In this document: piece after piece, positions 40,751-51,192 of the stretch
Position numbering within the stretch: the stretch's first letter is position 1
How the letters are laid out: every line of letters begins with the position of its first letter
Source of the DNA: Neodiprion pinetum
Lineage: Eukaryota; Arthropoda; Insecta; Hymenoptera; Diprionidae
NCBI RefSeq assembly: GCF_021155775.2
Contig: NC_060233.1
Span: 25,523,456-25,587,455 of the forward strand
Length of the DNA: 64,000 nucleotides
Reading direction: 5' to 3'
The notes under the pieces: generated by a model
Databases searched by the model: none
What the model was told of the DNA's origin: nothing
What the model saw: the letters and a program-made list of their open reading frames with translations, nothing else
Position numbers and translations under genes: made by a program

Positions 40751-41476
40751 AAAAAAAAAAAAAAAGACTGAGTGGCGAAATGAAGAGGAAGGTGGGCTTG
40801 GCGAAGGAGGCCCTGCTTACCCTTACCGTTAAAGCGGAGGCAGCAGGTGACCCCGCTCTCCTGCAGGCGCGCAACACAGACCTAGAGGCTCAGTTGCGCG
40901 ATACCCGTAGGGAAAGGGACGAGCTCCAACGGGAACTCCAGAAAAATCGAGAAGGCCAAGACAGGCCTCAGATGGAAACAGCAAACCGGGCGACGAGCTT
41001 ATACGCACAGGTCGCCAGCAGGGGCCCTGCGGCGAGAGCCGGCGAGCGATGATCGGAAGCTGTCCAAGCGACGATGGCGCTTGACCTTGAGGCGGCCATT
41101 AGGAGGAGCGAGGCGGAGGCCAATGAGGGGCCGACGACGGCGACATCAGCCGGTGCTTCGGAATTCGAACTTCGCCTAACGGGATCCGAACTTCGACTCA
41201 TTCCGGACAGTGACAGGGTCAGGGATGAGGAGATGGCCAAACAGTCCGCGGCCCTGAAACAGGTGCGAGAGAAGGTGGGCAGGATATCCCTCCTGCTTCT
41301 CGATGCCTCTAACAGGAGCGGAGCAGCTGACCAAAACTCTCAAGGTACGGGTACGGCGCAACTTCGCGGCACGCAAGCCACCACGGAGAAAGAGCAGAGG
41401 TCCTCGGGTGACCGGGGTGCGATCGACACTCCGATGGAGGTCGATGACGGCGCCGATGCAGGGAACGGTAGGGGCG

Positions 41477-41752
41477 TGTTGAAATATAGATAGACAATAA
41501 AGCTGTACTAAAGTTACTAGGGATTTCTCGCTGTATCTAGTCCCTAGAGACTTTTGTAAGGTGGTACCTAACAACCTTTCTGTAAGACTCGCTCTCCTTT
41601 TTCTTTCGAATGGGTAACGCGCACGGTCGCAACAAAATTAATACACGTGGTTTCTCAAAAGATATATTGTATTACAGACATATAAATGTGTTGAATAAAA
41701 CAAATATAACCTGATTCTAAAACACCTAGCCTCGTTAAACATAATCCCAACA
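41477..41752 (+). repeat. 5' LTR of copia-1
   Basis: TGTTGAAATATAG to ATAATCCCAACA, with AATAAAAC near 41694. Same as 50917-51192 at every base I compared. Confidence 0.95.
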
Positions 41753-41766
41753 GGTTATGGGCCCAG
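41753..41766 (+). promoter_or_regulatory. Primer-binding site of copia-1
   Basis: GGTTATGGGCCCAG directly abuts the LTR. It is the same sequence as in copia-2 (42603) and matches the initiator-tRNA-fragment primer site known for copia. Confidence 0.85.
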
Positions 41767-42318
41767 ACACCGCGGATCGGCAAAATAAACGTGGATTACA
41801 AAGCGAGGTTAGGCTACGGCGTGCAAAACGCCGGTCGGTAGAGTTCGGTAGAATCAGTGTCCGGTAGATATGGAGAAAGTGTACGTAAATACGGGCGTGA
41901 AACTCGAGGGGAGCAGCAACTGGAGTATATGGAAGTTCCAGATTAGAGTGATATTACAAGCCATGGGGTTATTTGGTTTGGTCGAGGGCAGTGTGCCAAA
42001 GCCGGTGCTAGGCGCGGAAGGATACGCCGACTGGATTTCAAAGGACAGTAAAGCACAAGGAATCCTAGTGACGCACTTGCAAGAAAAAGTCATGGTAGAT
42101 GTAATAACAACGAATTCAGCTCCAGAGATGTGGAACAAACTCATGTCAGTGTACGAGCGGAGATCAGCGACAAGCCTGCATCTTGAACAACAGAAATTTT
42201 TCGCGTTGAAGTGCGAAGGGGATGATATATCAGTCTTCCTCGCAAAACTCGAAGAAATGCGGGCCAAAATAGCCCAACTGGGAGAAATAATCTCAGAGCG
42301 AATGATCATAACGAAAGT

Positions 42319-42602
42319 TGTTGGAAAATGAGATCCCTCTCCTAGTTGGAGCGACATGGCCCAAAGAGGCGCTGGGGAGAGTCTCCCGAACTCGCGTCTG
42401 CGTACGCTCTCTTGTTTGGAGGCTCTCTCGCCCAGGCCGCTATACTGTAAAAACACGCCTCTCTCGCCCCTTTTCCTTTTTTTTTCTTTTCTAAAGTTTC
42501 TCCTTTCCACTTTAAATAAAGATATTCTTTCCGTTATATTGTAATCCGCTCGCATCGCTTTATTTAACCCTGCGAAACCTGCCACGAACTTAAATAACAA
42601 CA
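42319..42602 (+). repeat. 5' LTR of copia-2
   Basis: TGTTGGAAAATGAG to AAATAACAACA, with AATAAAG near 42516. Confidence 0.95.
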
Positions 42603-42616
42603 GGTTATGGGCCCAG
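42603..42616 (+). promoter_or_regulatory. Primer-binding site of copia-2
   Basis: GGTTATGGGCCCAG directly follows the LTR, identical to that of copia-1. Confidence 0.85.
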
Positions 42617-42734
42617 GGAAGTGAAGTGAACAATATTTTGTGAGATATAAGAAAAGTAACTTCCGCGATCGCGTGTTCGAAATCGCGAGTAGTCCTTATA
42701 GGTTAGCCAGCCTCGTGCAAAGTGCAAAACAGCC

Positions 42735-45700
42735 ATGCCGGACAACGAACTCACAAAAATTGAAAAACTCTCAGGAATCGATAACTGGAATTTATGGAAA
42801 TTCGAAATTCGAGTTCTCATTCTCGCGAGCGGAGCGATCGAAATAATAGATGGAAATCTGACAAAGCCGGTACATTCGGCAACCGAGACGACAGCTGAGG
42901 CCGCCGCTGCCTTCGAGAAAAGGTTAGAAAGATGGACAAAGCTCGACAGTGCGGCTCAAAAAATAATTGTGCAGACGGTAAGTCGACAGTGCATGCTTCA
43001 CATAATAAATTGCGAATCAGCAAAAGATATGTGGGACAAGTTGCATGCGATATTTGAAAACAAAAGCGAGGCATCGAAGCACCTCCTGCAACAAAATTGG
43101 TACTCGCTGGGGAAAGATCCGTCGGATGACATATCCATGCACATTGCAAAGATAAACGACTTAGCGTGCAGGTTGAAAATCCTTGGAGAGCCAGTATCGG
43201 ATAGCATGATCATTGCCAAAATATTAATGACCTTGCCGCCTTCCTACCAGCATTTTGCAACAGCGTGGGACTCGACAAGTCAACAAGAACAAACGCTATC
43301 AAATCTTACTGCACGTCTCACCATGCAGGAACTTCGACTCGGCACAGCGGAGGGCCAAGGAAACACAGCGTTTTCAGCGAAGGCAAGCGACAAACGCCAA
43401 GCAAAAGGAAAGAGACCGGGCCGCTGCAACCACTGCGGAAAAGCTGGGCACTGGAGAAATCAATGTCGCAGCCTAAAAGCCACAACGAGCAAAAATCAGC
43501 AGAGCGGTGGATCAGAAAGCAGAGGCAGCGCCTTCGTAACAGCCCTCGATAAAGGATTGGAAATGACCTCAGATAAGCAATTTTGTAACCTAAAAAAGGA
43601 TAAGGTTACAGTCGCAGTGGGAGAACGCTTCGAAGACCTGTACAAAATGAAATTCAGGGTGTGCGCTCCGGACACTGAGGACAGCGAGTTGATTCCGCAG
43701 CGAGCCAACATCAGTGAAGACGCTTCGCTAAAAACGTGGCACGAAAGATTGGCGCATCAAAACATTCAGCACGTCCGCAGCGTCCTACAAAAATGGAACA
43801 TAAAAACGAAACCGGTCAGCGATTGGTCTTGCGACGGCTGCGCGCAAGGAAAAATGAACAGGAAACCCTTCCCGAAGAGTCAATCCCAGTCGAACGAACC
43901 GGGTGAGCTGCTTCATGCAGATTTGTGTGGACCAATGGAAAATCCGTCCATCGGAAGATCCAGGTATTTTTTGCTGTTCAAAGACGATTTTTCGCATTAT
44001 AAATTCGTGTATTTTCTGAGCCAAAAGGACGAAATCAAAACATTTTCCGAAAACCTTCTAAAAAACGTTGAAACTCAACTTGGGAGAAAAATAAAGGTTT
44101 TAAGAACTGACAATGGCCTCGAATTCACAAATAAAGAGATGAGATCCCTCATGCTCAGGAACGGAATAAAACACGAAACCAGTGTTGCCTACACGCCGGA
44201 ACAAAACGGGGCAATTGAGCGCGAAAACCGGACAATCGTGGAGGCAGCGCGAAGCATGATCCATGCAAGAGGCTTGGAGTCGAGACTCTGGGCAGAAGCG
44301 GTCAACACGGCAACTTTCATCCTCAATCGTACTGGAACGAGCAGCATCCCGGGAAAAACGCCGTATGAATTGTGGTTTGGGAAACCACCCAAAGACATCA
44401 ACTTCAAAATTTTCGGAACTAAAGTGTGGACGCACATTCCGAAGCAAAAAAGAAAGAAATGGGACCCAAAGGCCAAAAAGGGCTACTTCGTAGGCTACGA
44501 CGATTGCACCAAGGGCTTCCGGGTGTGGTATCCGGCTGAGGCCAAGGTGAACACGCTTCGCGACGTCAAATTCATGTCTGAAACAAAGGGCACATTCGAG
44601 CGAAGAGAGGAGGAGAGCAAACACGCGACAATCAACGTGCCGATCCTCTCCAGCGAAGACGAAGAAACGGAGCAGCAAACGAACGAGCCGGGGGAACAAC
44701 AAGAAACGACCTCGAGTGAATCGGGTGACGAAGATTTCCAAGACGCAGGAGCAGCATTGGATAACGCAGGTCCACAGCCTGAGGAAGAGGCACGACGGTT
44801 GCGGAGCAGAGAGACTCTGCGTCAGCCCCAGAGATACGGAGACTACGAATTGGACATCGAAAACCTCTTCCTCACCGAAACCGCAGAGCCAACGACCTTC
44901 GAGGAAGCCACGCAGAGCCCGCAAAGCGAAGCCTGGCGTGATGCGATGATGGACGAAATGGAATCGTTGCGACAAAACAAAACTTGGGAACTCGTAGTGC
45001 GGCCGCCAGGAGCAAAGGTACTCCCAAATCGTTGGATATACAAACGAAAAACAGGGATAGACAAAAACCACGAACGATTCAAGGCGAGATTAGTCGTCAA
45101 AGGTTTTTCGCAACGTCCGGGAATCGACTACGAAGAAACTTTTAGTCCCGTGGTGAGGTTTCCGTCGATTCGGTCCATACTGGCCATCGCAGCATCAACA
45201 GACATGCATCTTGCGCAGTTCGACGTCAAAACGGCATTCCTCCACGGAGAGCTCGAACAGGATATCTATATGAAACAGCCGCAAGGTTTCGAAGACGACT
45301 CTGGAAAAATCTGCAAACTCAAAAAGGCACTCTACGGTCTCAAGCAAGCAGCGAGATGCTGGAACATGAAATTTGTAGAATTCTTGAAAAAACACAATCT
45401 CAAGGCGACTTCGGCCGATCCGTGCGTTTTCGTCTCGTACCATGACGACAACACCTTGATTCTTGCAATTTACATCGATGATGGATTAATCGCTTCAACG
45501 TGTAAAGCAAAAATTGAGAATCTGTTACAGCACTTGGCATCGGCTCTGGAGATCACAGTCGTCCCATTGGGAATGTTTCTGGGGATGGAAATACAACGCC
45601 TCCCGGACGGATCGATCTTCGCAAATCAACAAAAATACGCGCAAAAGGTACTCGATCGTTTTCGCATGGAGAATGCGAACAGCGTGTCTATCCCAGCGGA

Positions 45701-46475
45701 TCAACACACCGACCTAAGCTTACGAGACCCGAGCTACGGAGACGAGGTCATCAACGTGCCATATCAGGAAGCAGTTGGCAGTCTGCTGTTCCTGGCCACC
45801 GTGACAAGGCCCGACATAGCTTATTCCGTGAGCGTGGTGAGTCAGTATTCCCAATCGCCAAGAAAAGTGCATTGGAACGCGGTAAAAAGAATATTAAAAT
45901 ATATTAAAGGTAGTGTCGCCCACGGAATTTTGTTTCCGAACGAACCTAACAATTTTAAGATAAACGCCTATAGCGACGCAGATTTTGGCGGAGACAAGGG
46001 CGACAGAAAATCCACAACCGGGTTTTTTGTGCAAATTGAAAAAACACCTGTGATATGGGGCTCGCAAAAACAAAAGTCGACATCGTTGTCAACGATGGAG
46101 TCGGAATATTACGCGACGAGTCAAACGGCCAAAGAAATAGTCTGGCTAGACAGACTACTCAACGAGCTAGTCATTAAACACAAAAGAGAAGCTCCCACGA
46201 TGTACGTGGACAATCAGAGCGCCATAAAATTCATTAAAAATCCGCAAATTACAAAGTTTTCAAAGCACATCGACGTGCGTTTTCATTTTGTGCGCGAAAA
46301 TTACGCAAACAAGGTTTTTGACTTGGAGTACATCCATACAGACGAGCAATTAGCTGATTTATTTACCAAACTGCTCGCGAAACCAAAATTCTTGTATCTA
46401 CGAGATAAACTCAATGTAATTGAGAGACCAAAAAATGTAAACATGTCGATCCAAAGTGGGAGTGTTGGAAAATGA
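42735..46475 (+). CDS. gag-pol: Copia-2 gag-pol polyprotein (1246 aa), open but lacking protease
   Basis: ATG 42735 (MPDNELTKIEKLSG) lies 119 bp after the primer site. Gag occupies about residues 1-225 and the CCHC knuckle 231-244 (CNHCGKAGHWRNQC). The protease D-S/T-G-A motif is absent. The sequence jumps from the gag C-terminus (SAFVTALDKG, about 270) to the strand just after protease (EMTSDKQFCNL). The GAG-pre-integrase is near 335 (WHERLAHQN). Integrase has D396 (LHADLCGP), D459 (RTDNGLEF) and E495 (AIERENR). RT spans about 750-990 with AIYIDDG (Asp pair at 915-916). RNase H runs from about 1080 (YSDADFGG) to LADLFTKLL. The stop TGA is a few codons inside the 3' LTR. No frameshifts. It may depend on another copia for polyprotein cleavage. 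Confidence 0.95.
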   Translation: MPDNELTKIEKLSGIDNWNLWKFEIRVLILASGAIEIIDGNLTKPVHSATETTAEAAAAFEKRLERWTKLDSAAQKIIVQTVSRQCMLHIINCESAKDMWDKLHAIFENKSEASKHLLQQNWYSLGKDPSDDISMHIAKINDLACRLKILGEPVSDSMIIAKILMTLPPSYQHFATAWDSTSQQEQTLSNLTARLTMQELRLGTAEGQGNTAFSAKASDKRQAKGKRPGRCNHCGKAGHWRNQCRSLKATTSKNQQSGGSESRGSAFVTALDKGLEMTSDKQFCNLKKDKVTVAVGERFEDLYKMKFRVCAPDTEDSELIPQRANISEDASLKTWHERLAHQNIQHVRSVLQKWNIKTKPVSDWSCDGCAQGKMNRKPFPKSQSQSNEPGELLHADLCGPMENPSIGRSRYFLLFKDDFSHYKFVYFLSQKDEIKTFSENLLKNVETQLGRKIKVLRTDNGLEFTNKEMRSLMLRNGIKHETSVAYTPEQNGAIERENRTIVEAARSMIHARGLESRLWAEAVNTATFILNRTGTSSIPGKTPYELWFGKPPKDINFKIFGTKVWTHIPKQKRKKWDPKAKKGYFVGYDDCTKGFRVWYPAEAKVNTLRDVKFMSETKGTFERREEESKHATINVPILSSEDEETEQQTNEPGEQQETTSSESGDEDFQDAGAALDNAGPQPEEEARRLRSRETLRQPQRYGDYELDIENLFLTETAEPTTFEEATQSPQSEAWRDAMMDEMESLRQNKTWELVVRPPGAKVLPNRWIYKRKTGIDKNHERFKARLVVKGFSQRPGIDYEETFSPVVRFPSIRSILAIAASTDMHLAQFDVKTAFLHGELEQDIYMKQPQGFEDDSGKICKLKKALYGLKQAARCWNMKFVEFLKKHNLKATSADPCVFVSYHDDNTLILAIYIDDGLIASTCKAKIENLLQHLASALEITVVPLGMFLGMEIQRLPDGSIFANQQKYAQKVLDRFRMENANSVSIPADQHTDLSLRDPSYGDEVINVPYQEAVGSLLFLATVTRPDIAYSVSVVSQYSQSPRKVHWNAVKRILKYIKGSVAHGILFPNEPNNFKINAYSDADFGGDKGDRKSTTGFFVQIEKTPVIWGSQKQKSTSLSTMESEYYATSQTAKEIVWLDRLLNELVIKHKREAPTMYVDNQSAIKFIKNPQITKFSKHIDVRFHFVRENYANKVFDLEYIHTDEQLADLFTKLLAKPKFLYLRDKLNVIERPKNVNMSIQSGSVGK

Positions 46476-46746
46476 GATCCCTCTCCTAGTTGGAGCGACA
46501 TGGCCCAAAGAGGCGCTGGGGAGAGTCTCCCGAACTCGCGTCTGCGTACGCTCTCTTGTTTGGAGGCTCTCTCGCCCAGGCCGCTATACTGTAAAAACAC
46601 GCCTCTCTCGCCCCTTCTCCTTTTTTTTTCTTTTCTAAAGTTTCTCCTTTCCACTTTAAATAAAGATATTCTTTCCGTTATATTGTAATCCGCTCGCATC
46701 GCTTTATTTAACCCTGCGAAACCTGCCACGAACTTAAATAACAACA
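46463..46746 (+). repeat. 3' LTR of copia-2
   Basis: 284 bp, one visible difference from the 5' LTR, followed by the AAAGT duplication. Confidence 0.95.
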
Positions 46747-48850
46747 AAAGTGTTAACGTCACTGCCAGAGAAGTACAAGCATTTTGTTGCGGCATGGGAG
46801 TCGGTACCAATACAGAGCCAGAGTATGGACGAGTTGATAGCTAGGCTACTCGTTGAAGAAGAACGATCGACTGACAGAGACTCACCGGTAAAAGAGGAAA
46901 CGTCGGTAGCGTTAGCGAGCGACAGCTCTCAGAGCGTTGTGAAGTGTTTCGGGTGTGGTAAAGAAGGACACTATAAACGTGATTGTCGGACAGTAAAAGG
47001 ACAGTGTCACTATTGTAAGAAGCAAGGACACCACAGAAGTAAGTGCAGAACGAGAATACATAAACAAAAGTTGAAAGAGAAGAACAATACGCAGAACCAA
47101 ACAGACACCGGGAAAAGTAACGCCTATGTAGCCGAGTTTAAAAATAATCAGAGTTGGTTAGTCGACACAGGCGCCAGTGAACATATGTGCCATATAAAAG
47201 GTATGTTCGCTACCTATTCCGAACTAAGAAACTGCAAAAAGGTAGTGATAGGCGACGGAACTGAATTGGATGCGGTCGGCAGCGGAATGGTCAAAGTGAA
47301 AGCATACAACGGCGTCGAGTGGATAAACACCACACTGAGCAATGTACTGTATGTTCCTAAAATGACGGTAAATCTATTCTCAGTAAGAAGTGTAGCCGAC
47401 AAAGGCTATGAGGTTATATTCAATATGGATCGGTGCAATATCACGAAAAACGGTCAAGTGACGGCCATCGGGGACAGAAGCCAAAAACTCTATATCATGC
47501 GTTTTAGTGAAAGTGAACGAGCTGCAGTAGGTTACGCCAAGGATAATTTATCAGTTTGGCATGAACGTTTAGCTCACCAGAACACAAACTACGTCAAACA
47601 AATGCTAGACAAGTCTAATATTCCATATAATGTGGACAACGAAAGGTGTAATGGTTGTGCGAGAGGTAAAATGCATAAAGCCCCGTTCAAACAAAGTAGA
47701 ACTGTCACGTCACGCACATGCGAATTAGTACACATGGATGTATGTTGACCTATGGAGGTTGAATCAATTGGAGGCTCTCGGTATTTCCTACAAATTAAAG
47801 ACGATTATTCTTCTTATAGGTCTATCTACTGTATGAAAAAGAAATCTGAAGTAGCGGGCAACGTCAAACGGTACCTCAGCTTAGCGGAACAAGATACGGG
47901 CAACAAAGTCAAGATCGTACGATCGGACAATGGAACCGAGTTCGTCAACAACGAACTGAGGCAAGCGTTCGACGAGCGAGGGATAAGACACCAGAAGACG
48001 GTAGCATATAACCCACAACAAAATGGTAAGAGTGAAAGAGAAAACCGTACAGTTGTAGAAGCGGCAAGGTCCATGCTCATGGCAAAAAGTCTCCACAAAA
48101 ATTTGTGGGCTGAGGCAGTTAACACTGCAGCATATGTAATAAACAGAACAGGCCCGAGTAAAGTACCAGGAAAAACACCGTACGAAGTATGGTTTAACTA
48201 GAGTTGTGACATCAGTAATTTCAAGATCTTTGGTTCTAAAGCAGACGTCCTCGTCCCAGATCAACGCAGACTGAAATGGGACCCAAAAAGTAAAGATGTG
48301 TTGTTTGTTGGATATGGAGAGAATACAAAGGGCTACAGGGTGTATTCTCCAGAAACAGGCTCGGTGGACATAAGAAGGGATGTGGCTTTTTGGCCAAATC
48401 AACAACAAGAACAGGTCATATTACTTGACCACCCGAACGAAGAGGAACAGCAAAACGAGGAGAGTGAAGACGATGATGATCGGGCAGACCGTCAATCGGG
48501 CAGCAGTGTCTTTGAAGAGTGTTACGAGGAGTTAAGTGAAACAAGTGAATCAAGTGGGTCGCAAGTAGATTTAAATGCCACAATAATACGTGAACCGGGG
48601 AAACGTAAAATCGTTAAGCCTAATAGATATGCTGATTACGAAACCGGCTTTATAAGTGTACTCAACGAACCGACTACCTATGAAGAAGCAGTTCAAAGCA
48701 TCCACTCCGATAAGTGGATAGACGCGATGAACAGCGAGCTAAGTGTGTTGCGAGAAAACAAAACTTGGACCGTAGTACCGACCCCGGTAAACAAAAGAGT
48801 AATAGATAGTAAGTGGGTTTATAAAATTAAGGAAGACAACGATGGTAATC

Positions 48851-49364
48851 TGTTAAGATTAATTACTTTAACCATGATACATGGAAACTAGATTTAAGAT
48901 AGCACTAAGCGCAATGTGAATGCGCCTTAAGAATCTCTTTAAGTTGTGTAGCGACATGCGCAGAACACAAAATGACAAAACTAGTCAGTCAGTCAGTAAT
49001 GGACGTGTCAAAAGACAATAAGAAAGCTGTAAGAGAATCCGTCTCGATCGTCATTACCTTGTGCAATACACCGTCAGTCAGACAACAAAATTAATGTCAG
49101 AATATCACTCTATATTAACACATAACGTTTTTACTGAAACAAGAACAAAAGGTATGTAAAAGTAAAACAAATAAGTTGGGATTATAGAACCCTCGTGTAA
49201 ACGACCGCCATGCAACATGATATATAAAACTACTATAATTTCAATGTTGCAGGCGCCTTTTTTTGTTATTATTTCAAGAATCTTATTCAACAAATAAAGT
49301 CAACAAATACAATAAAAGGCTGTATTTTTACTTCACTCTCGATACCCATCTTCAAGTCGCAACA
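48851..49364 (+). repeat. Solo LTR (514 bp) inserted in copia-1 pol
   Basis: TGTTAAGATTAATTAC to AAGTCGCAACA, flanked by TAATC (48846-48850 and 49365-49369). Removing it and one TAATC restores the copia-1 frame between KIKEDNDGN and QFKARLVA. Inside are TATATAAAAC (about 49219) and AATAAAAGGC (about 49310), plausible promoter and poly(A) signals. No element with this LTR is in the window. Confidence 0.93.
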
Positions 49365-50721
49365 TAATCCATCTCAATTTAAAGCGCGATTAGTAGCAAA
49401 GGATTTCCAGCAAAAAGAAAACTTTGAGATATATGAGGTATATGCACCTGTTGCAAAAATAACAACATTCCGAATGGTATTAGCTATAGCAAATAGGTTA
49501 GGATTACCAGTGTACCAGATGGATGTTAAAAGTGCCTTCCTATATGGAGAGATAAATGAGGAAGTATACATGAAATTGCCAAGAAACGTAGAGAACGGAC
49601 AAAACACTGTGTGCAAATTAAACAAGTCGATTTATGGTTTAAAGAAATCACCAAAATATTGGAATTTAAAGTTTGATGACATAATAACCAAAAAGGGATT
49701 TGCCCGTTCTCAAAACGATTTTTGCCTATACACTAAGTGTAATTCTGTCACTAAAGCATTCTTATTATTGTTTGTAGATGATATCTTGATTTTTGGTACA
49801 AACGAAGCAGAAATCTGCGACTTGAAAGTATATCTGGGAAATATATTTAAAATGAAAGATTTAGGTCTGGTATCAAATTATCTAGGCATACGCATCACGC
49901 AAAACCTAGAAAAGGGATTTACAGAATTAAGTCAAGCTGCCTACTTAAAGCAAGTATTAAATAAATTTGGTATGGAGGACTCGAAGCCGATGTCGACACC
50001 TATGGAAAATAAATTCCAGTTTACTAAACCTGATATGACTAATCCGGTACTAGAGTCAAAATGCCGAAGAATAATAGGCTGCCTTATGTATGCAGTCCTA
50101 GGAACCAGACCAGACTTATGCACCAGCATATCGTACCTAAGTAGATACCAAAATTATGCAAATCAAGAACTATATGTAGCACTAAAGCGAGTACTGAGAT
50201 ACGTCCATAAAACTTTGTATATAAAACTAGTATTTAAGAAGAAGACAAGTGTTGAGACCCTATGTGGTTACGTGGACTCTGATTGGGGTAGCGACATAAA
50301 TGACCGAAAGTCAACGTCGGGATTTGTATTCAAATTATTTGATTGTACAGTTGCTTGGTCGTCACGGAAACAGCAAACAGTTAGCCTGTCCTCTACGGAA
50401 GCGGAGTGCATAGCTCTAAGCTCTGCGGTCGTTGAAGCCTGCTGGCTGTTGAAAACCTTAAAAGATTTTAAGATAGCAAATAGAAATCCGATAACCATTT
50501 ATGTCGATAACCAAGCAACCATAAATCTGGGAAACAACCCAGAAAACAACAAACGAGTCAAACATGTAGACATCAAGTTCAACTTCATTAAACAAAAAAT
50601 TGAAGAAGGTATTATAACTCTAAAATATATCAAGTCAGAGGACCAACCAGCTGACCTATTTACAAAGCCACTCCCGAAAGAAAAATTTGATAAATTTGTG
50701 AAAGAATTGAACCTTATCTAA

Positions 50722-50916
50722 AGGAAAAAAGGGGGGAAAGAAATGCAATAATATATGTATTTAGACAATAGAAATGTGCTCCTAAATCGTCCAAAATCAG
50801 GGGGCGCACAAGAAGTTCTAGAATAAGAAGAAATGCTATATGTTCGTTAAAATTACATGTACAGTGTATGTAAGATATTTAAAAAGAAAAAGAAAAGAAG
50901 CTTAATTGAGGGGGCG
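50722..50916 (+). other. Copia-1 3' untranslated region and polypurine tracts
   Basis: GGAAAAAAGGGGGGAAAG follows the pol stop (50722-50739). A second purine-rich stretch, TTGAGGGGGCG, abuts the 3' LTR at 50906-50916 and is the likely plus-strand primer. Confidence 0.65.
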
Positions 50917-51192
50917 TGTTGAAATATAGATAGACAATAAAGCTGTACTAAAGTTACTAGGGATTTCTCGCTGTATCTAGTCCCTAGAGACTTTTGTAAG
51001 GTGGTACCTAACAACCTTTCTGTAAGACTCGCTCTCCTTTTTCTTTCGAATGGGTAACGCGCACGGTCGCAACAAAATTAATACACGTGGTTTCTCAAAA
51101 GATATATTGTATTACAGACATATAAATGTGTTGAATAAAACAAATATAACCTGATTCTAAAACACCTAGCCTCGTTAAACATAATCCCAACA
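50917..51192 (+). repeat. 3' LTR of copia-1
   Basis: 276 bp, identical to the 5' LTR, followed by the GGGCG target duplication. Confidence 0.95.

Larger units (their letters stand above)
26763..40765 (+). mobile_element. R1-A: R1-clade LINE inserted in R1-C
   Basis: Own sequence is 26763-32089 and 39348-40765, about 6.7 kb, ending in 15 A. GACTGAGTG occurs at both edges (26754-26762 and 40766-40774), a 9-bp duplication. It shares ORF organisation, the end of its 5' UTR and a long 3' UTR with R1-B, so the two are the same family. The first 350 bp differ from R1-B and the P1/P2 5' strands of the ribozyme-like fold are absent, so the copy may be 5'-truncated or have a different leader. R1-B interrupts ORF2. 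Confidence 0.85.
42319..46746 (+). mobile_element. Copia-2: full-length Ty1/copia element nested in copia-1 gag
   Basis: LTRs at 42319-42602 and 46463-46746 (284 bp each) differ at one visible base in the pyrimidine tract (CCCCTTTTCC against CCCCTTCTCC). The target duplication is AAAGT (42314-42318 and 46747-46751). The primer site GGTTATGGGCCCAG is at 42603-42616 and a purine tract CAAAGTGGGAG lies just before the 3' LTR. It carries a single uninterrupted ORF. At 4.4 kb it is short for copia because the protease region is missing. Confidence 0.95.
41870..50721 (+). pseudogene. gag-pol: Copia-1 gag-pol polyprotein, two stops and two insertions
   Basis: ATG 41870 (MEKVYVNTGVKLEG) opens gag to 42318, where copia-2 enters, and gag resumes at 46747 with the AAAGT duplication. 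Knuckles are CFGCGKEGHYKRDC (46947) and CHYCKKQGHHRSKC (47007). The protease is WLVDTGASEHMC (47157). Integrase has WHERLAHQN (47558), an in-frame TGA at 47746-47748 beside MDVC, RSDNGTEF (47919) and SERENRTV (48032). A TAG is at 48199-48201. A 514-bp solo LTR sits at 48851. RT resumes at 49369 with YMKLPRN and the FVDDILIF site (49770). RNase H has YVDSDWGSD, SLSSTEAE and YVDNQAT, ending TAA 50719-50721. All parts remain in one frame apart from the two stops. Confidence 0.93.
41477..51192 (+). mobile_element. Copia-1: Ty1/copia element with identical LTRs
   Basis: LTRs at 41477-41752 and 50917-51192 are identical by eye over 276 bp. The insertion is flanked by GGGCG (41472-41476 and 51193-51197). 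GGTTATGGGCCCAG follows the 5' LTR, the primer site typical of insect copia. A gag-pol frame spans 41870-50721 once nested inserts are removed. Copia-2 sits in gag and a solo LTR in pol. Own length is about 4.7 kb. Identical LTRs imply a recent arrival, although pol carries two stops. Confidence 0.95.

Noticed and set aside
42356..42544. Small ORF repeated in both copia-2 LTRs (also at 46500)
   Set aside because: It spans the LTR transcription region with no conserved protein feature; duplication is due to the LTR pair.
44100..45071. Minus-strand ORF of 323 codons inside copia-2
   Set aside because: Antisense shadow of the intact integrase/RT frame; its existence follows from codon bias on the plus strand.
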